Shown: positions 50,192-62,245, numbered from the stretch's first letter. The stretch is 64,000 nt of DNA from Phalacrocorax aristotelis (GCF_949628215.1 NC_134276.1:64152733-64216732), one strand, 5' to 3'. Notes: generated by a model from the letters alone, not told the origin. Numbers and translations are program-made.

Positions 50192-50945
50192 CATAGAATT
50201 GTAGAAACACTTGGGCTGGAAAAGACCCTTAAGACATCAAGTCCAACTGTTAAACTTGCACCGCCAAATCCACAAGTAAATCATGTCCCTAATCACATCT
50301 CCACATCTTTTAAATACCTCCAGGGATGGTGACTCAACCACTTCTCTGGGCAGCCTGGTCCAATGCTTGACAACCATTTTGGTGAAGAAATTTTTCCTAA
50401 TATCCAATCTAAATACCCCCTAACGCAGCTTGAGGCCATTTCCACTTGTCCTATCACTTGTTACCTGGGAGAAGAGACCAACACCATCCTCGCTACAACT
50501 TCTTTTCAGGTAGTTGTAGAGAGCGATAAGGTCTCCCCTCAGCCTCCTCTTCTCCAGGCTAAACAACCCCCGCTACCTCAACCTTTCCTCAGAAGAGGAG
50601 AGCCTTCACCAACTTTGTTGCCCTTCTTTGGACATGCTCCAGCACCTCAATGTCCCTCTTGTAGTGAGGGGCCCAAAACTGCACACAGCACTCGAGGTGC
50701 AGCCTCACCAGGGCTGAGTACAGGGGCACAATCACCTCCCTACTCCTGCTGGCCACACTATTCCTGATACAAGCCAGGATGCTGTTGGCCTTCTTGGCCG
50801 CCTGGGCACGGTGCTGGCTCATGTTCAGGTGGCTGTCAGCCAGCACCCCTAGCTCCTTCTCTGCCAGGCAGCTCTCCAGCCACTCTTCCCCAAGCCTGTA
50901 GCGTTGCAAACTCATTGTTGTGATCCAAATGTAAGACCCAGCACT
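50192..50945 (-). mobile_element. CR1 LINE 3' part
   Basis: In minus sense the frame shows [54 protein letters not shown] and [19 protein letters not shown], then the 3' UTR and a poor tail at 50192-50210. It is the same subfamily as the CR1 at 32646. 5'-truncated at about 50945, with internal damage in the coding part. Confidence 0.93.
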
Positions 50946-50954
50946 GAGCCTTGC

Positions 50955-51135
50955 ATATGGGCACTTGCACACACCCACATAACAACACTCTAGCAATCAC
51001 ATGTATAAACACTCAGTCACACACACTGATAGATGCTCACATACACCACAGATACACACTAACATGCTGTCACCCTCACTCACTCAGGAAAACATACATA
51101 CACAAGAACACACTGTCATTCACACAAACCTACTT
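50955..51135 (+). repeat. degenerate CA-rich simple repeat
   Basis: About 180 bases are built from CACA, ACAC and TCAC units with interruptions (ACACACTGATAGATGCTCAC, CACAAGAACACACTGTCATT). It directly abuts the truncated end of the CR1. Confidence 0.7.
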
Positions 51136-51137
51136 AC

Positions 51138-51296
51138 TCAGTAATACTGCGGCTGCTGCATCAGGGCTGAGCTTCTGGAGCCACCCGTCACTGGGCTTGG
51201 CCCTTGGCAGCAGTTCTTCTAACACGAAGGCCAGCTGCATGTTCAAGGTTAACTGCTGAGCTTGAGCATGGGAAGCCCATATTGCAAGTCACAGAT
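51138..51296 (-). other. candidate minus-strand exon, unassigned
   Basis: On the minus strand the acceptor CATTTTTTCTTGCAG ends before 51296, and the donor CTGA/GTAAGTAGG follows 51138, bounding 159 bases. An ATG at 51240-51238 opens 34 codons to the donor (MQLAFVLEELLPRAKPSDGW, then LQKLSPDAAAAVLL). The splice sites are strong and the composition is protein-like. I do not recognise the protein and find no partner exon, so it may be a lncRNA exon or chance. Confidence 0.25.
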
Positions 51297-51299
51297 CTG

Positions 51300-53472
51300 C
51301 AAGAAAAAATGAAAGGAGGATTTTGGTCATGTGGTGCCCATAAAAATGATTGCAAAATATTTCAGAAGTATATGAAATCTGCAAATAGGGGTTTTTTATG
51401 TTTTGAAAGTATTTAATATTAAAATAAACCCTCAACAGAAATGTAACTAAAGACAGGCAAGTGAGTCAGCAAGAAGGTATAAAATCATCAGGAAAGGCTG
51501 AGTTTGTTTTAATATGGGGATTACTGTAAACAATAGGAGTGCATGGTAACAATTTGTCACCCGTGTGGTTTGAAATATCATAACTGGTGTGAATAAGTGT
51601 ATTAAAACTCAACTTTGGAGAGCTTTGTGGATGTTTGGGGTGTCACAAAGATATTGCAAAATGGGGATTTTAGATGGAAACAGGTATGGGAGCAACCAAA
51701 CACAGCTCCTATGTGAAGAAAGGGATCTTGTCAAGCTGTTAGAGCTAAGCATCTGTGATGGTGATAGTTGCTTCTTACTGGCTAAGAAGTGTTCTCAGCC
51801 CCCAGTTTATTTGTCTCCCTTGCCTTCCACCCTGACCTGCTTGTTTGTCTCATCCACCTGTTATGTTTCACATCTCAGACTAAGTTCTTTTGAGCAGGGT
51901 CTGCCCTTTGCTGTTTGTTTCTACAGTCCCCGGGGAAGCCTGACTGATTTCCAGGCATTATCTCAATATGAATCACAAATTCGGATAGTGTCTGTACTAG
52001 AATGGCTTGTGGCACAGAGTAAGCATTGTCCTCAGGTACTGACAGGCTGACTTGGTAAAGGCATCCATCATTGCCCCAGCATTTGGTGCATTTGATTCTT
52101 CCGTGCGCTGTGAACCACTGCTCCAGGTTTTTAGGGCATGGAGAAGGGTGAGCAGCCTCCATTCTGTCTTCCCCACATCTGGCTTCAATGGTGGTATTCT
52201 GAGCAGAAGATTTTTGTCCCTCCTCCTCATTCAAACTTCCACTGGGTTGAAATACCCACTTTTCCTCACTTTTTCTCTTGTAACACTTATTTCTAATGCA
52301 TTTGGATTCACTCCATGAATCCACTATTTGTTACACACACCATACACATGCTCCAGGGAGATGGTTCTAGAACTGTGGTCTTTCAACAGTAAAAGCACAG
52401 ACACTTAAGCTTTAGTGCTTTAATAAATTCTTTGGTTTGTTTCTGGGATATCCCATAAAGTTCTAAAAAATTACTACTGTATGTAAAAAAGCAGTATACT
52501 TCTGTTTACGTGACTTTCTGCCATGAGACTCATGTCCACCACATTACAGCCCTTTGTTTTTTCTTATTTTCACCACTTTGATGTATTTAATGCATTGCTT
52601 CACAGCAATCAAAGTTCCAGCTTAAAATCCACTTGGAAAGCTGCACTGGTCATCCCATTGACAGAGCCACTGTCACAGAGCACTCTCAGCCAACAGCCCA
52701 ACATCTGTCCTCCCCATCCCAAGAAAGCAATAAGGAAACTGTAAGCCAAGAAGATAATCAACATTTTGGGGGGGTTGTAAACAAAGATGGAGGTGAGATG
52801 TACCCCAATAAGGTGGCGGATATATCTTGATGCAGAAAGCTAAGTTATTTTATGGAGAAATTAATGGCAACTCATCAAGTCCCTGTCAAGTTTATGAAGG
52901 ATAAGGCAAATCTTCCTTGGAGCTCTATGTCTGAGATTTCCTAATAATTGTGTTAGCCAGAAAAATCAGTTGCCTGTGGGAAACTGATAAAGACTCAGTG
53001 GAATGAGTTTGAGGAATGAACAAATTTATTGCAATTGCTCCCTCCTTCTGTGAAACAGAAAAAATCATGATTGCATAGATTTCCTTAAGGGATTCTCTGA
53101 TGAAACGTTATTATTTCTGGGGTTTCACCTGTATTCAGTGTACTATAATCACTTCAACTGCTGCCCTGTACCATGCCTGATCAGAATGAAGTTACATCCA
53201 GAAAACAGTCAGCTGAGGATGACAAGACCCACATAAATGCAAAAGAAGAACAAGGAAGATATCAAAATAATCTGGTGTAGAAAGGCATGGAGAGAAGGAT
53301 CTCTCCCTCAGTCTCTGATCCTACTTGTCTCTTTTTTTGGTAATGCTTTCTAGATATGGAAAGACATTTATGCCTGCTGCTACAGGTGTTATACATTAGT
53401 CAGGCCCCTGGGGTTTACATGGGCATACAGACTAAGAGTCAGCCAATCCTTTTCCCTCTGCTTTTACCACAG
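51300..53472. other. intergenic DNA
   Basis: No recognised gene or repeat. Several 60-150 codon open frames exist on both strands but lack homology or paired splice sites. Confidence 0.4.
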
Positions 53473-53684
53473 GTAAATTCAGACCTTTGAAAGCTCAGCA
53501 CCCTTTTCCAGGTACTTTTCAGTCTGGCCTGATTCACTCAGAATCTGCCCTTAGTTACATGTTTGTCTCCAGAAGTATTTGGGCAGAGGATGGCTATGGA
53601 GAAAGGACAAGCCCTGGCCTGCCTGGGGGGATCAATTTTGTGCAGGCAACACAGTCAATAAAGCAAAAAGACGTGCATAAGACG
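53473..53684 (+). other. candidate coding exon of an unassigned plus-strand gene
   Basis: A long pyrimidine tract ending TCTGCTTTTACCACAG (to 53472) and the near-perfect donor ACG/GTAAGT (53685) bound 212 bases with one fully open frame: two bases, then 70 codons starting KFRPLKAQHPFPGTF and ending QSIKQKDVHKT. It ends at phase 0, which is compatible with the next candidate exon at 60378. I do not recognise the protein. Long open frame plus good sites on both sides argues for a real exon, but chance cannot be excluded. Confidence 0.3.
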
Positions 53685-53965
53685 GTAAGTGGAAACATGT
53701 GCTCAGCACTGACATATAAAGGAAATAAGACTGGCCTATAAACAACACATTTAACCATCTATGCATTTTTACAACCCAAGGTCTGTGGGACAGAGCTCAT
53801 TTATGTTTGGTGTGTTCTGGGAATTAAGTTATTACTGCGTTTCCTTTGTGCCTCTCAGCTTCGAGTTCATATTACACCCCATCTAGTCAAGACTTTAGCG
53901 GCTTGTGTAGAATGGATTTACCCAACTCAGACCAGCTCCTCATGTGTCTCTTCACAGCTGGCAGC

Positions 53966-55932
53966 CTGCTAACAAAATTGTGTCCACTTTCCAAATGAAG
54001 TTTCATAAAATATTCAGTGATATCCCAGCCAGCAATATCCAGCCTGGAGAGAGCATGGGGTAAACAGTATCCTTCATATACAGGGACAGTGTGGGTAACA
54101 CCATCCCTGCTGTTCATGGCTATTTCAGTAATACAGGCTGATGCACAGAGTGCCAGAGTTGCCTGGACTGCAATGTACATAACTGGCACCAAGAAGCCTT
54201 TGAACATGGTCTCTGCCATTTTTTCCTGGTTCTGCAGAGGATTAAGGGGGGCTTCAGTCAGCAGCACTGGCCTTTCACTGGCTTTGATTCTCAGCCCATA
54301 CTCATAGACATGTCTCCAGATCCTTTCCATATCTTCCCAGCATGTAACTGTGCCATGGTCAGTTGGCTAATTCGAAGACAGGGCCCCTTTTCTGGACTGA
54401 TCTTCTTCTCCAATTAACATTATTTCTGTCCAGCTCCCACCATCATACCTTTGACTTCTGCACAAACAACAATTGTTATAAAAACAAGACATTGGGCCGC
54501 TGTCACCTGCGATACCCACTTTGAATAACGCAGACCCATTGTCAAAGATTACAACTGGGACATCCAAGATGTTTGGGTCAAACATTCTTTGCAGAGTTGA
54601 TGGCTCCCCAGAGTGGCTCTCTGGCACTGTTTGCCCGTTCCCCTTTTACAGGCTGGTCACCATTGCTAGTGAAGTCTTCTCAGGGATGTACAGCTCGCTG
54701 TTTCCAACATGTCTGCCCCAACTACCTCACAATGGCCAGTGATACAGTACATTTTCCTAGGAAGTTACCCGATCCCAGGCACTTCCCTGGACATGACCAG
54801 TGTAGCTTCTCCGTGACTCCAGCCAAAGGACTATCAATTTGTCAAGTCTGATCTACAGGTCATGGACCATGAATATATCCCTGTAATGAGCCTGAGAGTA
54901 TTTTCTTCCTCAGAATAGGAAAGCATGTATTGCTAAATACATGCATGACAATAATTAAAATTTTCACATTTGCCTCTGGCTTAGCTAAGACTCTACAAAT
55001 ATTTCTAAGAGTCGGTGAGGATTTGGACAATTTTGCCTCCCTGTAAGCATTAACTGAATTACCAGTTTGCTTTTCTGAATAACATCTGCATTAGAAGCAG
55101 ACCTTTTTCAAATTAATCCTTTCTGATCCTTTATAGGAAACTCTTAAAAATATTTTTAAATGGGTAGAACTATGTTTGGCACTGATTATGGCATTCTGGA
55201 GTCTTTTTTTCCTGTCCTTGTTTCTTAAAGGCTATTTTTTTGTAAAATCATAGAAGTGAAATAATAATTTCTGCCTCTCGCTGGTTTAAAAAAAAACCTG
55301 ACAGCTTGAAACAATGCTTATAATACCTTCTAGTGCAAAGAAATTCCTTCCCTTGATGAATCTACATCCTAGGTTGCTGGCAAGCTGACCTGTTTGCACT
55401 GACATGCAGGTATTAGCAGAGCTGAAATGGAAATTGTGAGGGAGATCAAAGACAAGTTGTGCTATGTAGCTTTAGACGCCATGCAAGAAATGAAAGCAAA
55501 GCTAGAAGAAATCATGAAAGAATACAGATTGCCTGACAACAATATCATCCAGATAGGTAACCAGCTCTTTTGTGCACCAGAGACCCTTTTCTTGTCTGAA
55601 AACTTTGGATTTGAAGCTCCCAGTGTGCACAAAATGATCTTCAACAGCATCATGAAGTGTGACATCAACATGTGCAGAAATCTTTATGTAAACATCCTGC
55701 TCTCAGGTGGGTCCATGTTCTTCTCTGGCTTGGAGGAACAAATCCTGAAGGAGATGAAGCCGTAAATGCCTGCTGGCATGTTTGTGAGGATCACTGCACC
55801 CCCTGAGAGAAAACACTATGTGTGGATTTGGGCCTACATCCTCACCTGCCTGAGATTTTTAAAAAAATGTGGGTCACCATGAGCGCTTACAATCATTTTG
55901 GGGCAGCTGTTATTCACTGGAAATGATTTTAA
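53966..55932. pseudogene. actin-family pseudogene, copy 1, disrupted by an inversion
   Basis: The N-terminal half lies on the minus strand (54582 to 53966): VPVVIFDNGSALFKVGIAGD, VTCWEDMERIW, RPVLLTEAPLNPLQNQEKM and GVTHTVPVYEGYCLPHALSR. The C-terminal half lies on the plus strand (55413 to 55932): EMEIVREIKDKLCYVALDAM, APSVHKMIFNSIMKCDINM, VNILLSGGSMFFSGLEEQI and ITAPPE. The halves abut at the actin position near residue 205 and sum to about 1137 bases, the length of a whole actin reading frame (375 residues) without introns. In-frame stops include TAG at 54369-54367 and TAA near 55764, with a frameshift in an A-run near 55860. The ATP-binding DNGS and the SGG loop survive. It is strongly diverged from beta-actin, so it is an old actin-like copy rather than a recent retrocopy. 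Confidence 0.85.
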
Positions 55933-56837
55933 GAAGACTGTCAGGCCAAGCGAATGGCTTGCTACAACAACACATGAGCAAGAAACACTGCTGAGAGCTG
56001 GCTGACCTAAAAGGTGCTACAGCTGTTTGTGCATTTATTGGCTGACAAAACCTGTATGAAAATAAGACATTAAAAATATTGGTAATGAGGGCCTTTAGTA
56101 ATCTTATTGTTTATCATCTCCACGGGGTGCACAGCATGTTTCTACTTCCCTTGTTCCACAGCTTGGAGCCTTGTCTGTCTGTTTTTTTCCAACCCTCTAC
56201 TTTGTGGCTGGGGAGCTTGAGCTATAACAAGACAGCGTCGCTGTTCAGGGGAGCAAGCTGGTCACTGCATAGCAGAGAGGGGGACTGAAGTTATTTATGT
56301 GCGACCCTTCCACTTGCCCTTTGTCTTCCCCTTCCCCTCCACAGAGTTCACAGGTATGCACAAATCATGGGGGTACAGTAACTCCTTAACTGACTCACAG
56401 CCTGCCTTGGAGTCATACGGGAAGTAGCATACTTTCTCTGCTGGAAGATTCTTCTCTAAGGTCTTTAAGACATCTGGGATTTGTATGCTAAATCTAGCTT
56501 TTGTGTTATTTTTTACCTCATAAAAAAGTGTTTCCTTTAGAAATCCAGAAAAACCCCAAACATAATCCAAATATAAATCAATGCAAATGCAATTACTGTA
56601 ACTAACCCTCCTCTGTGCCTGAGGGTCTGAAACAATCCATTGATTCTGTGCTGTAATCTATCTGGGAAGTAAGAAAACCCAGTTTCACTTCCAAGTACTA
56701 ACCCTGAATCAAAATGTTCTGTACTGCTGCCTCCCTGGAGGAAGCAACGTTACCAGTGCAGCTGCGGAGGGTTGTGAGATCAGCCGAACAGTGTCTATTT
56801 GCAACTGGGGTTATCTAGAAAGTTTTGCTGATGCTCC
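55933..56837. other. spacer between the two actin-family copies
   Basis: About 900 bases with no recognised gene. A minus-strand open frame of 91 codons (56295-56570) has no recognised homology. Confidence 0.45.
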
Positions 56838-57971
56838 ATGCCAGCAGCCACTGCCAGGCGCAACGTCATCCTGCACAGGACGTCTGACTCCATGGTGGTG
56901 GCGACAGGGACCTGCGCAGTCATTTTTGTCATTGGCTCTGGGCATACGGCTTGTCTGTCAAAGGAACAGGCACCCTGCTTGGTTATTTCTACTGTTGTTG
57001 GATACCCCAAATGCAAACTTGTCGTGTTTGGGGTGAGTTATAAGGACTGATATATCAGGGGAAAAGCCCAGCCCAAAAGGGACATTTTGTCTTTAACTTA
57101 CGCAATGGAAAATGGAGTAGTTACATCCTGGGATGACATGGAGAAGATTTGGAGATATCTATACAAAGAAGAACTCAAAATGGAACCTAGTGAGAGGCCA
57201 GCCCTACTGACCGAGACTCCTCTCAATTCTTTGTCCCACCAAGAAAAAAAAGGCTGAGATGATGTTTGAAAGCTTCCAGGCGCCTGCCCTTTTTGTGACT
57301 CTGTAGGCACTAACAGCCCTGTATGCCTGTGTCCACTCAGTGTGACTAGTGCTGGACAGTGGCGACGGTGTCACCCCCACGGTCCCCATCTACAAAGGCC
57401 ATTACCTACTACACGGCGTTACCAGGCTGGATTTTGCAAGCAAAGGTGTAACCAGATACCTTGCTAGGCTTTTCTTGGGGACCGGGCACTCTTTTGTAAG
57501 CAGAGCAGAGAGGGAAATTGTCAGGGGTATGAAGGAGAAGCTGTACTATGTTGCTTTAGATCCTAGCCAAAATACACAGGAAAAGCCTGAAAAACTTATG
57601 TGCAAGTACATTCTTCCTGACAGAAGGGCTGCCAAGGCAGAAGACCAGCTATCCCAAGCTCCTGAAATACTTTTTGTGCTTGCAGAGACAGAAGTCCCAG
57701 GGCCAGGGGCTGGGGGGTTGGTCCTGGATAACACGCTGTTACTGGTGGATCGACTCTTTTCTGCATTTTAAAGGAGAGGCTTCTGAAGCAGCTCCCGACA
57801 GGAATTCCCAACACAACTCATGTCAAGATCATCTCACCACAAGATCAGATGTACTCCGTGTGGATTGGTGCTTCCATCCTTGCCAGCTTAAGAGCATTTA
57901 GGAATATGTGGGTTACCAGGGAAGACTATAGCAAGGTTGGACCAATAGTACTCCAGAGAAAACGTTCTTGA
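56838..57971 (+). pseudogene. actin-family pseudogene, copy 2
   Basis: From ATG at 56838 to TGA at 57971 the plus strand covers the whole actin fold in order with no intron: about 1134 bases, against 1128 for a 375-residue actin plus stop. Clear parts are VTSWDDMEKIWRYLYKEEL, RPALLTETPLNSLSHQE, SGDGVTPTVPIYKGHYLLHG, GHSFVSRAEREIVRGMKEKL, then YSVWIGASILASL and NMWVTREDYSKVGP. The first 60 residues are poorly kept and the DNGSG nucleotide loop has decayed. Breaks are TGA at 57048, a one-base insertion in the A-run near 57243-57250, TAG at 57304, TGA at 57343, and at least one more stop and frame change after 57768. It is a dead copy in the same orientation as the original orientation of copy 1. 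Confidence 0.85.
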
Positions 57972-60377
57972 GAATTTCAGTGGGACCGTCCAGAATTATT
58001 TTTTAAGTGCCAATCGGAACTTCTGAAGAGTAGAAAGAGACCTCTGACGGAGAAATAGAGGGCTCAGGGCTATTGCTGACTCTTCACCATAGCACTGGAG
58101 AGCTCATGTATCAGCCCTGGAGGAAGTCAGAGGGGACTGAACTTCTAAATTTGTTTTTGCTCATGAAAACAAGGTATGTTGATCTGGCTGTTAAAGCAGA
58201 GATCTCAGACCTCTAATATCTCTGTGCTGTCAGTGGCCTCTCCATGTTATTTGCTGTGTCACATCAGGTAAAACATTGCCTCCATTTGTCCATCTGTGGG
58301 ACTTCACTAATAGTCTAGCATAAGGATTATGTGACACTTCATTTAGATAACTTCATATAATAGTAATTAAAATTAGTAAATTAATCAGAGACCACAAGGT
58401 GAGAGGTGTCTAGTTTGGGTTTATTCTTAGAGGTCTCCTGAAGAAATGTTTTGATGTCAAGCAGCTAAGACAAGATAGAGGCATTGGTCCCTAGCTGACA
58501 CTGATTCTCTTTTGGGAAAAGCTGAATATGTTAGGATAAAGTGCGGCTCCTCTACCTCATCACTGAGAGCTAGGGAAAGTGACAAAATAATCCTGCAAAT
58601 ATTTGCTTCACTTACTAAGCAAATCTGCCTTGCCAAGCTCAATTTTTACAAATAAATCCATCAAATAAGCTTAACTAGTACAAATATCATGGCTAACTGA
58701 TTAGATTTCCAAAGTGAACTATGAAATTCATAACAGATGTGTGAATTTTCAGCAATGAAATTTCCATTCAAATAAAATACTTGAAAATTATGCATTTACA
58801 GTGATAATCTTTATCCACACCTGCAAATACATGCACTGCATCCAGTCAGGCAATAGAAATCTTGTCATAATTTGGGAAACTAAGGATCTCTATGATTTAT
58901 ATATTGTTCAAAAATGGTTTGAAAAAAAATCATCAAGATATACCTGAGAACTTCTTGAATTTGTTTAAGACTAACAGGAAAATAGGAAAGCAGCTGAAAT
59001 CTGTCTTGTTAATTATTCAACACAGTGGCTGGCTATTTTCGTTCAGCTCCAGAGATGAATCTTCAAACTCTTTGATGCCCTCTGCTGCCTTGGGACTGAT
59101 TAATCATTTGTCACCTCCTCTCACTGCCCTTTGAAGAATCAGAACAGTCTTTTCCCCTTCTACAAGATATTTACAAGTGCTCTGAGGACAGGCACATCTA
59201 ACTCCATGTTTAGTTGTCCACCAAGCCCTAGAGCACCTCCTCAGCAGGGCAAGTGGAAAACTAAAAAGGGCTGAAAGACCCAGCTGTGGAGGATGTGAGC
59301 AGGGGAGTAGAGAATGATTTGTGGATGACTCCAGCAGTAACTACAGCAAGACCCACCTGACCTCATTTTCCCACATGACCTCACTTTCATCTTCCACTCA
59401 TTTTAGAGTGAAAGCATAAAGCAAAGATTCTGTAGTAAGGCACATAGCTTTCCTGCTCCACTTGTGCCCTAAGCCTTCAGGAAGTTGAGATATATATTAC
59501 TCCATCAAGTTAATGCAAGTATTCAGAGTACTTTTAGAGCTGCTATGAAATCAGTATCAGCCGTCTTGGATCTTTCTTCTTTACAGTATGTCACCTTTCA
59601 GCATCCCACCGGAAATGTGTAAAGAAATTAATGATGTGTTTATGTGACTTTGTAGCCTCTGCTCTTTTAGCTACAATGGTCCAAAAAGTGGCAGTTGTGT
59701 ATTCCATTTACCCATTAAAGGTGGCAGGGAGTCTTTTGTCTCTTGTACAGGAAGCCTGGCTACTGCAGTGGTCTGTTTTAAGATAATAGATTGATAACAT
59801 CTTTTGAGAGCAACAGGTTCTAAAGTAAGGTCTTTTGCCTCATGCTCAAGCAGATTACTTAACAAATAAACTTTTTGTCTTCTTTGAAAAAAAAACCCAT
59901 AAAATAGAACAAATGAAATCCTCTAGAATTTTTTCTCTCTCTGAGGGAAAATATTAGAAGACAACTACTTTCTCCTCTATTTAGTCAAAATTGTCTTCAT
60001 TAATGAATTAAAGAAACTAAAGAATAGGCATGAATAGCACAGGCTAATGACAAGTATTGCACGCCTGGAGTTATGTGATTACTGCATGAAGATTCAGTGA
60101 CTTACAAAACAATATCTGTGGAGAGACAGCCTGTAAAAGTTGTAAAGGCAGAAGAACAAGGATGTATAGGATTCCCTACAGTGTTCTGGAGTAACAAAGA
60201 AGTAACAGTAAGGTGTCTGACAGTCCTCAAGCCCCGAAAACTGGATTTTGTAGTAACACTAATTAAGTCAGTTTAGCAAAAGAGGGAAGAGTTGTTGCAG
60301 TGTGATGTGACATGGACCCATCCCTGTTCCCAAATACAAATCTATATTGGTGGTTTTAACTTCTTCTCTCTCTTTAG
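57972..60377. other. intergenic DNA
   Basis: A MIR-like relic lies at about 58250-58335. Otherwise AT-rich DNA without a recognised gene. Confidence 0.45.
58250..58335 (+). repeat. MIR-like SINE relic
   Basis: GCTGTGTCACATCAGGTAAA, then CATTGCCTCCATTTGTCCAT and CTGTGGGA parallels the MIR core-to-3' order (TGTGTGACCTTGGGCAAGTC, CCTCAGTTTCCCCATCTGT). The match is weak and the ends are approximate. Confidence 0.35.
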
Positions 60378-60509
60378 AGTGAAATGCAGCTGCATGAGAA
60401 AGAGGTGATGAGGCAGCAGCATGAGGAGATGTTGAATGAACATAGAGAAATGGTTGATTCTCTGACTGCAGAAATACTTCTAGTGAGGGAATCAAACACT
60501 ACCATGCAG
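60378..60509 (+). other. candidate coiled-coil exon of an unassigned plus-strand gene
   Basis: The acceptor CTTCTCTCTCTTTAG and donor CAG/GTACCA bound 132 bases that are exactly 44 codons, phase 0 at both ends, with no stop: SEMQLHEKEVMRQQHEEM, then LNEHREMVDSLTAEILLVRE. The Glu/Gln/Leu/Met/Arg-rich, proline-free composition is that of a coiled-coil alpha-helix. I do not recognise the protein family. A clean symmetric exon with such composition is unlikely to be pure chance, but a decayed exon is possible. Confidence 0.4.
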
Positions 60510-62245
60510 GTACCAACCCCCTCTTGCTCCTTACCTGCCACGATGATTTGTCAGAATACTGAGTTGTGTTGCAGATATGGGCTGAGATGCATTGTCTCAT
60601 GTTCAAGAGATTTAAAAATAAACAGAAAGAAAATGACAAAACTGAATGAGGAGCCTGAGAATTATAAGAGCGGGTATGAGGTGGGGGGAAGGAATGTTTG
60701 GAAAGTCATTATTTTATCTTCATTTATGATGTTGAACTTTAAAACCCGAGAAAATGCTAATTACATTAAACTGAGATTTACTTTATCAATCTAAAGGTTT
60801 ACGCATCTGCCTCCATGCCTCTACACTGTTAATGTTACTGGAGCAACAGAGTAGACTAGATATAAGACTACACTTTTCTTTTTTTCAGTTTGCAGTGGAG
60901 GTAGATTTGTTCAATCTTTACATTTGGGAATGAAGCAATAAAGCTGCGTTGGAGAGGAAGTGGGGTCATGAGTTAGGAAACGGGAAAAAATTTCTCTGAG
61001 GCAAGAGGGAAAATAAATGAGAATCATGGAGACACCAATATTTAGTACCTCACTGGAATCCCAGAGATTCATGTTGTGTTATTAAGAGACCAAATGTCTT
61101 CTCAGAGCTGCCTGTGGTATGTAATCTCATTCCTGTCACTAGAATACAGATTTCTTTATCTCTCTCTTTTGTTTTTCCTTCATCCTCTGGGAGAAGCCTC
61201 GGCTATACATGCCAGTAACAGATGAATAGCTCATCTATCTCACACAAGCATTTAAAGGCCTTCCTTTGGTAGAACCTAGACAAGAACAAAGTCCAAACCA
61301 GTTTGGAATTGCGAGCAAAGGTCTAGTGAACAGCCAAGGTGTGTGCACGCATGTGTGAAGGATGAAATGGTAGTTGTGGTTACTTTACCCCTGTAGTATT
61401 TGGATTTAGTAGATGTCTCCTTGAATAAATACCACTTGGGTGAGCACGAATCTCACTTCTGGAAATTCATATGCCATGGGTTCTGCTGCGAACACAAGCG
61501 GTTTGCTACAGATTATTTTTTAACAATGTTGTGTGTTGTATTCCATCCCCATTGGCATCCATCTGTCTGGATTAGGACTAACAATGGATTAACATTATAG
61601 CCAAGTCCTGGACTTGAGATTTAAGTGATACATAATATATTATATTAAAAAGAAAAAAAGTGGGGGGAGGGGGGTAGCCTTCACCCATTAAGATGGCTTA
61701 CAAAGTCAGGTTTATTCCGAGGGTCCGAAAAAAAACCAACCCCAAAACCGATCTGAATCCGGATCTCGCCTTCCCGTTGCTGAGGCAGCCTGCCAGTGTG
61801 AGATTGTTTCTTCCATAAGACGCTGGAGGTCGCTGCTGACCAGAAGCATCAGCTGCTGAGGGCTGTTGGCTAAACCAGGCAGAAGTCTCTCGCTTGGTGT
61901 TCGTGACTTTGTACCAGAGGTGTGACCAGCTGAGTGACATATAACATAGATGCAGTCTGTGTTAGATAAGCCAACAGCATTGATGGCCAAACTAACTGAA
62001 CATGATTCACCTTGTATTTTTAACATTCTTCCATCTCAGAGTTTTCTCCTGTCTTTCCCAATGGGTTGTTTAAATGCATCGATTTTGCTCTCAAGCCCAG
62101 TAACTCCTTAAGAATCCCAAGATTCCTTGGAACTATTTGTATTTCTCAGTTAAATATTGTTTTTGTGGACATTTTTGTGGTCAAAAACTTTCTTCCTGAC
62201 TGTTTCTTTGGGGTTCTCAGGAAGAAGGCATGTACCAGATCCTTC

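Noticed and set aside
51875-52324. 149-codon minus-strand frame
   Set aside because: No recognised family, no paired splice sites, and overlapping frames of similar length on the other strand.
61712-62026. 104-codon minus-strand frame in a locally CpG-containing patch
   Set aside because: No splice sites or homology recognised; the frame is not convincingly protein-like over its whole length.
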